The notes under the pieces: generated by a model
Told to the model about the DNA's origin: nothing
The model's database searches: none
What the model saw: only the letters and a program-made list of their open reading frames with translations
DNA from: Gemmatimonadaceae bacterium
GTDB lineage: Bacteria; Gemmatimonadota; Gemmatimonadetes; Gemmatimonadales; Gemmatimonadaceae
Assembly: GCA_030835125.1 (NCBI GenBank)
Contig: JAUQWM010000002.1
Location: 1 to 64,000, forward strand
DNA length: 64,000 nucleotides
Direction of reading: 5' to 3'
Shown: positions 41,568-50,582 of the stretch, piece by piece
How the letters are laid out: every line of letters starts with the position of its first letter
Position numbering within the stretch: the first letter of the stretch is position 1
Translations under genes and position numbers: made by a program

Positions 41568-44186
41568 TCAGTAGTCGAAGCCAAGACCAAACAGCCACCG
41601 GCGCTCGGGCCGGTTCGTCGCCATCAGGGTGATGCTCGTCCCCGGGCTGAGGACGCCGAGCCAGAACCCTCCCCCGGTGCCGGAGTGCCACCCGCCAGGC
41701 GACGCTCCGTCCACGAACACGCGGCCCGCCTCGATGAAGCCGATGGCGCCGATGTTCACGGGCAGGATGAACGGGAAAGCCGCGATGGGGAGTCGCAGTT
41801 CCGCGGAGCCATGGATCGCCGCATCGCCGGCAAATCGCTGACGCGGCGCCGTGCGCAGCGAATGCGAGCCGCCAAGGAACGCCGCATCGAAGTACGGGAT
41901 GTCACCCCACAGCTTTTCGATGCCGCCGCGGAGCGCCAGCAGGGGAGTGGTCAGGATCGGGATCGCGACGTGGATGATCCCAACGGCCCCGACGCCGGCA
42001 TATGTCCCAGTCGCATCCCATATCGCCGGATACGCGCTGCCGGTTGCCTCGCCGATGACGGCGGATTGCCATGGTGACTTGCTTGCGCCGCCGCCAGCCA
42101 GGCGAGCCGCGGTCGCCGTCGGGTTCTGTCGTGAGTCGTAGTTGAACCTGAGCTGCAGGCCGGCCTGGCCGAATCGCGAGAAGCCGTACGGCTGGTCGGT
42201 GGACAGCAACTGACCGGGGACACTGTCGCTCCGCGTATATCGCACGATTGGCCCGAGCGACACGTCGCTCGCGGGACCGAGCGCCCAGCCGAGCGCCGGG
42301 CGAAACATCCACTGTGTCTGGCTGACATCGTGGGATGCATCGTCGCGGTCGGGTACGTCGTTGCCGAAGCCCATGAACCGGCCGACGCCGAGTTGCGACA
42401 TGCCGCTCTCGCTCAACACGTGGACTGCGGATTCCTCGAAGCGATGGTCGGTCTCCAGCGTGATGCCGAACCCGCTGATGCTGGTCGAGTATCCGGCCTC
42501 GAGCGCGATCCTGCTCCGGTAAGGGATGGTCCGGAATCCATACTCGGTGCGCACGATGCCGAGTTGTGGCACGAGCCCGAGGTCGCGCCCGGTCTTGATG
42601 CCGAAGGTGGGCCGCGTGCTCCTGCCGTAATCGCGCTGCGCCGGCAGGAACTGGCCGTATGCGGGAAGCAGTGGCCGCCGGTTGAAGGCCTTGTGCGACT
42701 TGAAGCTGTCCGTCGGGTACCGGATCCCGCTCACCCGCCCGGCATCGTAGAATCGCGTGGGCGACCCGCGACCGTTCCCGGACGCAGCATCGATCATTGC
42801 GTTGTCGCCGTTGCCGCCGATCACGCGCACCAGGATTCCTGGTCCGGCGCTGCCGGTGACGAGCGCGGTGTCCGCTCCCTCGTGCAGGTACAGGCGGACT
42901 TCCTTCGTCACGGCCGGATCGAAACGACGGACCACCCACCGCGGGGCGTCGCCGGATCGCAGCCTGATGGCGACGGTCCCGTCGCTGAAGCGCTCGATCG
43001 TGGCCTTCTCCGCGGCGTCCGTCGCATGGATGTCCTGGACGCGGAAGAGCGCGCGGTAGTACCGATCGGCGGAGGCTGGAAGGCGATCGCGACGGGACAT
43101 GAGCCGGGCGGCGAGGGCGGGGACCGATGCCCGATATGGTGCCGGAATGTCGCGGAACGCGGCGTCGATGACCGAGTCGGTAATCACGCTCACGAGGTGT
43201 GTCGCCACGGAATCCCAGGCCGGCTTGTCGAGGCCTCCCAGCAGTCGCCGATCGAGCTCGCTGGCGTTCTGGAACAGGGCGGACACGTCAGGCAGGGTCG
43301 CGTCAAACGTGACCAGGTCCGGTTTCGCCAACCGTGCCACGCCGAGCAACCAGCCCTGGTGCGAGACGAGGACCTTGTCGCGATCGCGAGAGATCGGCAC
43401 CCACGGCGACCCGGCCTCGGATCCCAGGCGGGCCCACTTCCACTGGTCCGGGTGCCGGTCGTTGTCGCCGAGGAGCAGGTCGACCAACCGGGCACGCAGG
43501 AGCGCGTGCGCGTCGATCCGCTCGGTCGGGTCCTCGTTGAGGCGTTTCAGCAACTCTTCGCTGTCGATGATCTTGAGCGCCCCGGCAAACCCGGGCGCAT
43601 CATCCGGTACCTTGGGTGACTCCTCGATCATGCCGAGCATCCCGGCGAACTCCTTGCGAAACTCCCCGAGGCGCGCATCGTCTGGCATCACGACCAGGAC
43701 GGGTTCGGGATGCAGGACCCCGGCGGCTTCGAGAATCGCGGGCGGGATGAGGGGAGCAACCGGATACGAGGCGCTCAGGCCATCGGCCAACGCGGATTCG
43801 ACGATGGTTCCCTGGAATCCCTCCAGGTCCATCAGGAGCGCCTTGTGTACGGGTCGGAAGACGAACTCGGCGTCGCCTGACGTGACAAGGTGAAGTGTCC
43901 TGGTCTGGGCCCCGCCACCGGTCTTCGTCGGGAGCAAGCCACCTGCGAACTTCGCCAGGTCCAGGAATGGCACCGTGATCGGTGCGGCCCACAGGTCACG
44001 ATAATTGTCGCCCAGCATGAGGCGGTGCAGCCTGCCGGCACCGTACTCCCTGCTGGCCCGGACCGTCGTGTCGGCATGAGGGGGTGGTCGTGGACCGGTC
44101 TGGCTCGTGGCGACCGCTGACCAACCCACCGCCAGCATCGCGGCTATCGCGAGTGAAGCGCGTGCGATGCCTCGGACGGCGCTCAT
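41568..44186 (-). CDS. Kinase-like domain fused to an outer-membrane beta-barrel (BamA/D15-like C-terminus)
   Basis: 872 residues. After a signal peptide the N-terminal half (about 45-350) resembles atypical secreted kinases: FVFRPVHK (Lys of an ATP-binding strand), LLLGDNDRHPDQWKWARL near 239 (DRH catalytic loop, as in FAM20-like and HipA-like kinases) and ISRDRDKVL near 265 (metal-binding aspartate position). The C-terminal half (about 480-872) has long amphipathic strands ending in LFGLGFDY and the block GGSHSLRTAPRQRF, like the Omp85/D15 'surface antigen' barrels. It should place a phosphotransferase-like domain at the outer membrane. Start ATG 44186 overlaps the upstream stop (ATGA). Confidence 0.75.
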   Translation of the reverse strand: MSAVRGIARASLAIAAMLAVGWSAVATSQTGPRPPPHADTTVRASREYGAGRLHRLMLGDNYRDLWAAPITVPFLDLAKFAGGLLPTKTGGGAQTRTLHLVTSGDAEFVFRPVHKALLMDLEGFQGTIVESALADGLSASYPVAPLIPPAILEAAGVLHPEPVLVVMPDDARLGEFRKEFAGMLGMIEESPKVPDDAPGFAGALKIIDSEELLKRLNEDPTERIDAHALLRARLVDLLLGDNDRHPDQWKWARLGSEAGSPWVPISRDRDKVLVSHQGWLLGVARLAKPDLVTFDATLPDVSALFQNASELDRRLLGGLDKPAWDSVATHLVSVITDSVIDAAFRDIPAPYRASVPALAARLMSRRDRLPASADRYYRALFRVQDIHATDAAEKATIERFSDGTVAIRLRSGDAPRWVVRRFDPAVTKEVRLYLHEGADTALVTGSAGPGILVRVIGGNGDNAMIDAASGNGRGSPTRFYDAGRVSGIRYPTDSFKSHKAFNRRPLLPAYGQFLPAQRDYGRSTRPTFGIKTGRDLGLVPQLGIVRTEYGFRTIPYRSRIALEAGYSTSISGFGITLETDHRFEESAVHVLSESGMSQLGVGRFMGFGNDVPDRDDASHDVSQTQWMFRPALGWALGPASDVSLGPIVRYTRSDSVPGQLLSTDQPYGFSRFGQAGLQLRFNYDSRQNPTATAARLAGGGASKSPWQSAVIGEATGSAYPAIWDATGTYAGVGAVGIIHVAIPILTTPLLALRGGIEKLWGDIPYFDAAFLGGSHSLRTAPRQRFAGDAAIHGSAELRLPIAAFPFILPVNIGAIGFIEAGRVFVDGASPGGWHSGTGGGFWLGVLSPGTSITLMATNRPERRWLFGLGFDY

Positions 44187-45106
44187 GGTTTCACCGGCGC
44201 GACGGCCGTCAGCGGCCAGTGGTACAGCGTCAGCGTCGCGGCCCGCGTGGTCGCCTCATCGCCGACGATCAGGATGCCCTCGGCGGTGAGGGCGACCGCC
44301 TCTGCCTGGGCATGCACCCCGGGAAGCGTCGTGGATCGCACGACTTCCCCCCGGGGCGTGATGACGATCAGGGCACGCTCCTGCGCGGCGATGATCACGT
44401 AGTTCCCGGTTGCCGGATCGACCGTGATGTCCGACGGATGCAGTTGCTTCCAGGGATTCGTCCCGATCACCCGGCTGAGCGGAATCGTGAGTGGCGCAAG
44501 CGGCTCATCACCGGGTCGCAGGCGCCACCGATACACCACGAGATGTCCCCGCAGGTCCCGCGTGGCGACGTCCTTGCACGCGAGGAGGAACGCGTCCAGT
44601 GATGGATCCCAAGCTACTCCCTCGAACTCACACTGGCCCTCGAGTTGCGTGTCGTGAGCGCTGAAGCGTACCTGTTCGCCGGCGGCGCCCTCCGCGAACT
44701 CATACAGCATCCCGGAACTCGACACCACGAAGAGCCGCCGCTCGGCGGTCGTCATGCCCTCGAAGTCGTCCGTTGCTTCAGACTTGAGCGTGCCGATGGT
44801 GAAGCGCTTGAGCACGACGCCGCGGCGGGGGTCGATGCGGAAGATCTGCCCTCGCTCGTCCCCATGGGCAAACACCGATCCATCCGTGGCGAGCGCGAGT
44901 CCGGAGATCTCACCGAGCTCGCGTGGCAGGATCCACCGGGCGAGCACTCGCATGGCAGTGGGATTCGCGCTGGTGCTCGCGAGGCCGATCGCGAAGCGCC
45001 GGTCCCGGTTGTCCAGTTCGGATCGGAGCGCGTCCCGAGCTGATGGGCGGCATGCCCCAAGCGCCACGAGGCATCCCAGAAACGCGCACGCCAAGCGGGA
45101 GCTCAT
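44183..45106 (-). CDS. SdiA-regulated-like beta-propeller lipoprotein
   Basis: 307-residue lipoprotein (lipobox ALGAC). The mature part reads as a six-bladed-propeller protein of the SdiA-regulated type: ISGLALATDGSVFAHGDERG, DDFEGMTTAERRLFVVSSSG and CEFEGVAWDP, each repeating the 'D.EG......L' pattern. It may be a phosphodiesterase- or esterase-like binding protein; no catalytic residues are obvious. Its stop and start overlap both neighbours (ATGA), placing it firmly in the operon. Confidence 0.75.
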   Translation of the reverse strand: MSSRLACAFLGCLVALGACRPSARDALRSELDNRDRRFAIGLASTSANPTAMRVLARWILPRELGEISGLALATDGSVFAHGDERGQIFRIDPRRGVVLKRFTIGTLKSEATDDFEGMTTAERRLFVVSSSGMLYEFAEGAAGEQVRFSAHDTQLEGQCEFEGVAWDPSLDAFLLACKDVATRDLRGHLVVYRWRLRPGDEPLAPLTIPLSRVIGTNPWKQLHPSDITVDPATGNYVIIAAQERALIVITPRGEVVRSTTLPGVHAQAEAVALTAEGILIVGDEATTRAATLTLYHWPLTAVAPVKP

Positions 45107-46188
45107 TGGCTCCCGTTTTCCGCCGCTTTCGCAGCCTTGTCGCCAAGTTCGAGATCGACGGCCGAGATGCGATCGCCGGCACGGTCGCGGATGGCGGACG
45201 CGATGTCGGCGCCGTTCGTGGACTTGCCGACCCGGACGAGGTAGTAGACCTCGGAAGGTTTGCCGGTGTGGATCACCACTTCATCGAGCATCCACCGCTT
45301 GGTCAGCTTGTCCAGGACCTTCGGCAACATGGCCTGCGCCTCGTCCACCTTGTCGCTGGCTACCGACAGGATCGCGTTGTACCGCGGCTTCTTCTTTTTC
45401 GGGCCGGTGACTGCACGGACCCGGTCGAACCGCTCGCCCAGCGCCTCGAGCTTCCGTGGCGAGAGCGCGAGCAACACATCGCGATCCGGCACGGCATCGC
45501 CGTTGGTCTTGGCGAGCTTGCCGAGCGGCTCGCTCCACTGCGAGGCTGCGGTGGGCACGAGGGCGGTTCGCCCGAAGTCATACCGCCAGGTCAGCAGCAC
45601 CACGAAGTTGAAGGCGACGGAGAACATGCCACCCAGGCCGAGCATCTGAACGCCGCCGGCGAACCCGATCACGATCGCCAGGAAGATGAACACGATGTCC
45701 CGCGTCGTATCGAGCGTCGTCCGGAATCGCACGGCCGCCACCACGCCCGCCAGGCTGAAGGCGAGGGCGAGGCTGTTCTGCACGATGGAAACGATGCCGG
45801 CGACCACGATCGGTAGGATGAAGAGCGTGTGCACCACGTCCTGATTGTGACCGGGGGTATTCCTGGCCCACATGTACACCCATGTCACCGGCAACATGAG
45901 CGCGAGGATGCCGAGCAGGATCAGTGACGTGCTGACGACCAGCGCGCCCAGTGAGCCCTGGCCGAAGAACACCTCGCGCAAGGGTGCCGGGTTCAGGCCG
46001 TCCTGGAGAACCTGCGAAGTCGCCGTTGCGACGGCGTCACCTCCGGTCAAGAGGGCGTTCATTCCGGGGTATGCCCACAGGAGCGCGGCCACCACCGCCA
46101 GGAGGATCGCGTAGTACGCCACCAATCGCTTGACTGGCTTGGACGAGCTCAGCGTGACCACGTCGAGGAGCCGTTTCAGCACTGCCAT
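45103..46188 (-). CDS. DUF4956 membrane protein, first gene of envelope operon
   Basis: 361-residue inner-membrane protein: two membrane helices at the start, then three in the DUF4956 core (block FSLAGVVAAVRFRTTLDTTRD, cut here for length), and a cytoplasmic C-terminal domain of about 150 residues (VSDKVDEAQAML, VYYLVRVGKS). DUF4956 genes often sit beside polyphosphate-polymerase (VTC-like) or CotH-kinase genes, which fits the kinase-like partners here. ATG 46188 has AGGA seven bases upstream. It is the promoter-proximal gene of the five-gene operon. Confidence 0.82.
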   Translation of the reverse strand: MAVLKRLLDVVTLSSSKPVKRLVAYYAILLAVVAALLWAYPGMNALLTGGDAVATATSQVLQDGLNPAPLREVFFGQGSLGALVVSTSLILLGILALMLPVTWVYMWARNTPGHNQDVVHTLFILPIVVAGIVSIVQNSLALAFSLAGVVAAVRFRTTLDTTRDIVFIFLAIVIGFAGGVQMLGLGGMFSVAFNFVVLLTWRYDFGRTALVPTAASQWSEPLGKLAKTNGDAVPDRDVLLALSPRKLEALGERFDRVRAVTGPKKKKPRYNAILSVASDKVDEAQAMLPKVLDKLTKRWMLDEVVIHTGKPSEVYYLVRVGKSTNGADIASAIRDRAGDRISAVDLELGDKAAKAAENGSQ

Positions 46189-46630
46189 TGGGATGTCCTG
46201 TCGGAGACTCGGCCCGCGCACAAGGTGTGAGCGACTCGGAACCGCGCGGCGTCAATGCTGCCGACCCACGGTATGGCGGGGAGGCGGCCGCCCTGTAAGG
46301 CAGCCCTCTACGAAGGGTAGGTACCAGCCCGGCAGGAACCTATCGCTTCTCGGGACGATGGAGATCTAGACCGGAAGGACCAGGTCGGGCGGAATGCGGT
46401 GTCGCCGCATTGCTGGAAGGGCGAACGCGAGCGGGACGTCAACGGCCCCGCGTTGCCGCCGCTGATCCCGCAGCAGGAGCGAGGGCGAGTCAATCCTTCT
46501 CATCACTGTGCGGGCGTACTGGGCCGTGGCATACTCCAGCCTCGACCGGAACCCGAGCACGATTCACCGGATCGCCGCGGGTGCGACACGGGTGAATTCG
46601 CTGGCTCCTTTTCGACCCGAGGTGCAGCAT
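46189..46630. promoter_or_regulatory. Divergent promoter region, DUF4956 operon / PAS kinase
   Basis: About 440 bases. No protein-like frame, no heptamer array and no octamer here. It must carry the operon promoter and that of the PAS kinase; AT-richer segments lie near 46330-46370, but I cannot name boxes. Confidence 0.4.
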
Positions 46631-47914
46631 ATGGGCTCGCGCAGCATCGGCGGTGCCAACGCATCCAACGGAGGCTCCGGGTCTCCAGCGTCCAACGGAA
46701 ACCCCGCGACTTCCGGCTCACGACCGTCACCGGACGGTGGCCACCCCGAGCCCCGCCAGCCCGTGCGACGCGATGCCGTCGACCAGCGGCAGGCCAGCGA
46801 GGTCCACTACCGACGCCTGTTCGAGACGGCGCCCGATGGGATCCTGGTCGTCGACGCCGAGTCCGGCCGCATCCTCGATGTCAATCCGTCACTGGCGAAC
46901 CTGCTGGGCATTACCCACGACGAGTGCGTGGGCAAGGAACCGTGGGAAGTGGGATTGATGAACACCGGCGAGCAGCTCACCGCCACAGAGCGGCCTGACA
47001 TCGGCCACCTGGATCATGGGGATGTCGTGCTGCACAGCCTGTCGCATGCCGGGGGGATCAACGTCGACGTCACCAGCACCAACTATCGCGACGGCGACCA
47101 CCCGGTCGTCCAGTGGCTGGTGCGGGATGTCTCGGTGGAGAGAACGGCGGCGCTTGCGGCGGCACAACACGCGGAGACGCTGGCGACCGCCGGCCGGCAC
47201 AAGGATGAGTTCCTGGCGGTGCTGTCCCACGAGCTGCGGAATGCCCTGGCCCCGATTGCCAACGCCCTCCTGATCCTGCGGCTCTCGCAGGAGGCGGAGA
47301 GCCCGGTGCCCAACCGGGCACGCTCGATCATCGAGAATCAGGTGGGACACCTGTCGCGCCTCGTCGGCGACCTCCAGGAGATTTCCCTGATCGAGGCCGG
47401 CCGCATGCGGTTCTGGCCCGTGCGCGCGGACATCTGCCGGATCGTCCAGCGGTCGGTCGATGCCGTGTTGTCCTCACATGCCGATGGCAGGCATGAGGTG
47501 TCCCTGTCGCTTCCCGACACGTCCATCTGGCTGGACGCGGACATCGTGCGGATGGAGCAGGTCGTCGTGAACCTCGTCAGCAACGCCGTGAAGTACACGC
47601 TGGACGGTGGACGCATCACGATCTCGGTGAACGTGGTACGTGATCGCGTGGAACTGCGCGTGGCCGACCGTGGCGTCGGTATCGCGCCGGAGGCGCTGCC
47701 GCACGTGTTCGACCTCTTCGTGCAGCCGGGCGATCTCCAGGCCCGGTCCCGCGGCGGCCTTGGCATCGGCCTTCACGTCGTGCAGCGTATCGTCGAGGCG
47801 CACGGTGGCACGGTCGTGGCGCGCAGCGATGGTCTCGGCGCCGGCAGCGAGTTCGTCGTGTCCCTTCCCCTGGCGTCTCCCCTGCCAGCGCGGGAAGGGG
47901 CCGCTCAGCGTTAG
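46631..47914 (+). CDS. Soluble PAS-domain histidine kinase
   Basis: 427 residues without membrane segments. A low-complexity Gly/Ser/Asn/Pro-rich N-terminus of about 45 residues is followed by a PAS domain (YRRLFETAPDGILVVDAESG), the HisKA domain with phosphoacceptor block FLAVLSHELRNALAP, and the ATPase domain with NLVSNAVKY, DRGVGIAPE and GGLGIGLHVV. GAGGT precedes ATG 46631. No response regulator is adjacent, so it is an orphan kinase. The stop codon lies inside a CGTTAGGC octamer (47909-47916). Confidence 0.9.
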   Translation: MGSRSIGGANASNGGSGSPASNGNPATSGSRPSPDGGHPEPRQPVRRDAVDQRQASEVHYRRLFETAPDGILVVDAESGRILDVNPSLANLLGITHDECVGKEPWEVGLMNTGEQLTATERPDIGHLDHGDVVLHSLSHAGGINVDVTSTNYRDGDHPVVQWLVRDVSVERTAALAAAQHAETLATAGRHKDEFLAVLSHELRNALAPIANALLILRLSQEAESPVPNRARSIIENQVGHLSRLVGDLQEISLIEAGRMRFWPVRADICRIVQRSVDAVLSSHADGRHEVSLSLPDTSIWLDADIVRMEQVVVNLVSNAVKYTLDGGRITISVNVVRDRVELRVADRGVGIAPEALPHVFDLFVQPGDLQARSRGGLGIGLHVVQRIVEAHGGTVVARSDGLGAGSEFVVSLPLASPLPAREGAAQR

Positions 47915-48062
47915 GCGACCGGGACCGCTGGCCGAACCGGTCCCAGGCGTGCAGGGCACGATATCGGCCCCGGTCCGCCGACCTCGGGCCGCCCTCGCGT
48001 GTACCACCCTGACCATTCCGCGGCGCGCCCCCGCCACGGCCTGCTTCTCGCGGAGGCACCGA

Positions 48063-49376
48063 ATGCCGAAGACGCGTTCCGCCATCCTGATGGCGGCCTG
48101 CACCATGGTCTGTGGATGCGGGCGATCCGCCGGGCTTCCAGTCTCGGCCGGGATGGGCCCGAGCCCGACCCTGCCGAAGCCGAGCCCGTCGCTCATCCCG
48201 ACCATCAAGGTCGCCAGGGCCGTCGGCTGGACCGCGGCCCAGGCCCCGCGCCCGGCCGAGGGCCTGTCGGTGAACGCCCTGGCCACGGGCCTCGACCACC
48301 CGCGCTGGCTGTACGTCCTGCCTAACGGCGACGTCCTGGTCGCCGAGACGAACGCGCCGGCCCGTCCGCTCGACGGGGGCGGGATCCGCGGCTGGTTCTT
48401 CCGGAAGTACCAGGCAAAGGGCGGCGGCGCCGTGCCGAGCGCCAATCGCATCACGCTGCTGCGGGACGCCGACGGCGACGGCGTGGCCGAGATGAAGGTG
48501 CCATTCCTCGAGCGCCTCCACTCGCCGTTCGGCATGGCGCTGGTCGGGGAGGTCCTCTTCATCGCGAACACCGACGCGGTCGTGCGCTTCCCGTACCGGA
48601 CCGGGGACACTGCGATTGCGGTCCCGCCGGTGAAGGTCGCCGACCTGCCGGGCGGTCTCATCAACCACCACTGGACCAAGAGCCTGATCGCCAGCGCCGA
48701 TGGCCGGAGGCTCTACGTCGGCGTCGGATCCAACAGCAACGCGGCGGAGCGGGGCATGGAGGCGGAGGACGAGCGCGCGTCCATCCTCGAGATCGACGTG
48801 ACGACCGGCATGCACCGGGTGTACGCCTCGGGCCTTCGCAACCCGGTCGGCATGGCGTGGGAGCCGGAGACGCGCATGCTCTGGGTGGCGGTCAACGAAC
48901 GCGATGAGTTGGGGAGCGACCTGGTGCCGGATTACATGACGTCCGTCCGGGACGGCGCGTTCTACGGCTGGCCATGGAGCTACTACGGTCGGGTCGACCA
49001 CTACGTCCAGCCGCAGCGCCCGGACCAGGTCGCCAGGGCGCTGGTGCCCGACTACGCGCTCGGCCCGCATACCGCGTCGTTAGGCCTCGCCTGGTCCGGC
49101 GGGTCGGCGCTGGGGCACGGGTTTGCGACCGGCATGTTCGTCGGCCAGCACGGCTCGTGGAACCGGAACCCGCCCAGCGGCTACCGGGTGATCTTCGTCC
49201 CGTTCAGGGGTGGCGTGCCGGCCGGTGACCCGATCGAGGTCCTCACCGGATTCCTCGAGCCCAACGGCACGGCACACGGACGCCCGGTCGGCGTGGCGGT
49301 CGACCGTCGAGGCGCGCTGCTGGTCGCTGACGACGTGGGGAACGTGATCTGGAGGGTGACTGGCTCGCCGCCGTAG
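48063..49376 (+). CDS. PQQ-dependent sugar dehydrogenase-like (sorbosone dehydrogenase family) lipoprotein
   Basis: 437-residue exported protein, GGAGG six bases ahead of ATG 48063; lipobox MVCGC. The mature part is a six-bladed propeller: blocks LDHPRWLYVLPNGDVLVAET, SPFGMALVGEVLFIANTD, NHHWTKSLIASADGRRLYV, GLRNPVGMAWEP (each quoted in part) and QHGSWNRNPPSGYRV, the pattern of the glucose/sorbosone dehydrogenase family. It probably oxidises a sugar or related alcohol in the periplasm using PQQ and passes electrons to the respiratory chain; the PQQ pathway is not in the window. Confidence 0.85.
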   Translation: MPKTRSAILMAACTMVCGCGRSAGLPVSAGMGPSPTLPKPSPSLIPTIKVARAVGWTAAQAPRPAEGLSVNALATGLDHPRWLYVLPNGDVLVAETNAPARPLDGGGIRGWFFRKYQAKGGGAVPSANRITLLRDADGDGVAEMKVPFLERLHSPFGMALVGEVLFIANTDAVVRFPYRTGDTAIAVPPVKVADLPGGLINHHWTKSLIASADGRRLYVGVGSNSNAAERGMEAEDERASILEIDVTTGMHRVYASGLRNPVGMAWEPETRMLWVAVNERDELGSDLVPDYMTSVRDGAFYGWPWSYYGRVDHYVQPQRPDQVARALVPDYALGPHTASLGLAWSGGSALGHGFATGMFVGQHGSWNRNPPSGYRVIFVPFRGGVPAGDPIEVLTGFLEPNGTAHGRPVGVAVDRRGALLVADDVGNVIWRVTGSPP

Positions 49377-49418
49377 GCGAATCGCAAGTCTTTCATTGTC
49401 AACGAGTTCCGGAATTGG

Positions 49419-49439
49419 GTGTAAGGCAATCGCTTACAC
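49419..49439. promoter_or_regulatory. 21-bp dyad upstream of nirK
   Basis: Perfect inverted repeat GTGTAAG-gcaatcg-CTTACAC about 130 bases ahead of the nitrite reductase gene; candidate operator for a dimeric regulator, for instance the MarR-type protein encoded downstream. Confidence 0.5.
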
Positions 49440-49509
49440 GGCATGACCGTGGAATGCCGACAAGAATTCCAGTGATTTCTGACATGAGTTCCTTCGGCTC
49501 CGAAGCACC

Positions 49510-49525
49510 TTGAACCTGCGTTCAA
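49510..49525. promoter_or_regulatory. TTGAAC-N4-GTTCAA dyad upstream of nirK
   Basis: Perfect inverted repeat TTGAACCTGCGTTCAA 40 bases ahead of ATG 49566. The core GAAC-N4-GTTC resembles Gram-positive-type LexA boxes, while the flanks TTGA..TCAA recall FNR-type half sites (which need a different spacing). Which regulator uses it is open. Confidence 0.5.
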
Positions 49526-49565
49526 TCGGCAGGATTCCCGGAGCAGTGAAGGAGTGAAAGACACC

Positions 49566-50582
49566 ATGCGTATCAGAATCAACCCGATCCCCGTTACGGC
49601 CGCGATCGTCCTCGGCGCCGGGGCTTTTTCGTTCATCGGTGCCCGCCGGGCCGACACTGTGGAGCGCATCGATTTCAGCACGACCCGCGTGGCGACGTCG
49701 CCCGCGTACGATGCCCGGCTGGCGCCGGCCACGCGCGCGACCATCCGTGAGTTCATCATTCCCGTCACCCACGACACGATCGAGATCGCCGGTGGCGTGA
49801 AGTACGAGGGGTGGACGTTCGGTGGCACGGTGCCCGGCCCGACCATCCGCGTTCGCGAGGGCGACCTGGTGCGCGTCAAGGTCGTGAACCGCTCGCCGAT
49901 GCCCCACTCGATCGACTTCCACTCGGCGCGCATCCCGGCCAACGTCGCCTATCGCACCTTCATGCCCAACGACACCGTGAGCTTCGAGTTCACGGCCAGG
50001 GACCCGGGCGCGTACCTGGTGCACTGCGGCACGCCGCCGGTCACGATGCACATCATGCAGGGGATGTATTTCGCGGTGATCGTCGACCCGCGCGAAGGCT
50101 GGGGCACGTGGGCGGACAAGGAATTCGTGATCGTCCAGAGCGAGTTCTACGCGAAGGAGGACACGGCCACGCACCGGCACGGGCCGGACTGGACCGCGGC
50201 GATGGCGAAGCAGGCGTCGCAGGTGACGTTCAACGGCCGTGCCTTCCAGTACAAGGACAACCCGCTCAAGGTGGACGTCGGGGACCGGGTGCGCTTCTTC
50301 GTGGTGAACGCCGGGCCAACGTTCCGCAGCGACTTCCATATCGTCGGCGCCATCTTCGATCGGGTCTATCCCGACGGCACGCCACGCCATGCCATGGAGC
50401 GCGTGCAGACCTGGACGATCCCGGCGGGTGGCGGGGCGGTTTTCGAGACGGTCTTCTCGAAGGACGGATCTGGAGAAGGACTCTATCCCTTCGTCACCCA
50501 CAGCTTCGCGGACGCGGAGAAGGGGGCGGTGGGCATCATCAGGGTCGGGACACCGAAGACCTTCGCCAAGATGGACCACTAG
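49566..50582 (+). CDS. nirK: Copper-containing nitrite reductase, NirK/AniA-like
   Basis: Exported two-cupredoxin-domain enzyme of 338 residues that reduces nitrite to nitric oxide. The copper ligands are all visible: HSIDFH (type 1 His, catalytic Asp, type 2 His), VHCGTPPVTMHIMQGM (type 2 His, type 1 Cys, His and Met) and, in domain two, DFHIVGAIFDRVY (active-site His) and THSFADAEKGAVG (type 2 His). The spacing matches the AniA-type class II enzymes. GTG 49554 is an alternative start, but ATG 49566 gives the proper signal peptide. Two dyads lie upstream, and a MarR-type gene begins at the last base of the stop codon. Confidence 0.8.
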   Translation: MRIRINPIPVTAAIVLGAGAFSFIGARRADTVERIDFSTTRVATSPAYDARLAPATRATIREFIIPVTHDTIEIAGGVKYEGWTFGGTVPGPTIRVREGDLVRVKVVNRSPMPHSIDFHSARIPANVAYRTFMPNDTVSFEFTARDPGAYLVHCGTPPVTMHIMQGMYFAVIVDPREGWGTWADKEFVIVQSEFYAKEDTATHRHGPDWTAAMAKQASQVTFNGRAFQYKDNPLKVDVGDRVRFFVVNAGPTFRSDFHIVGAIFDRVYPDGTPRHAMERVQTWTIPAGGGAVFETVFSKDGSGEGLYPFVTHSFADAEKGAVGIIRVGTPKTFAKMDH

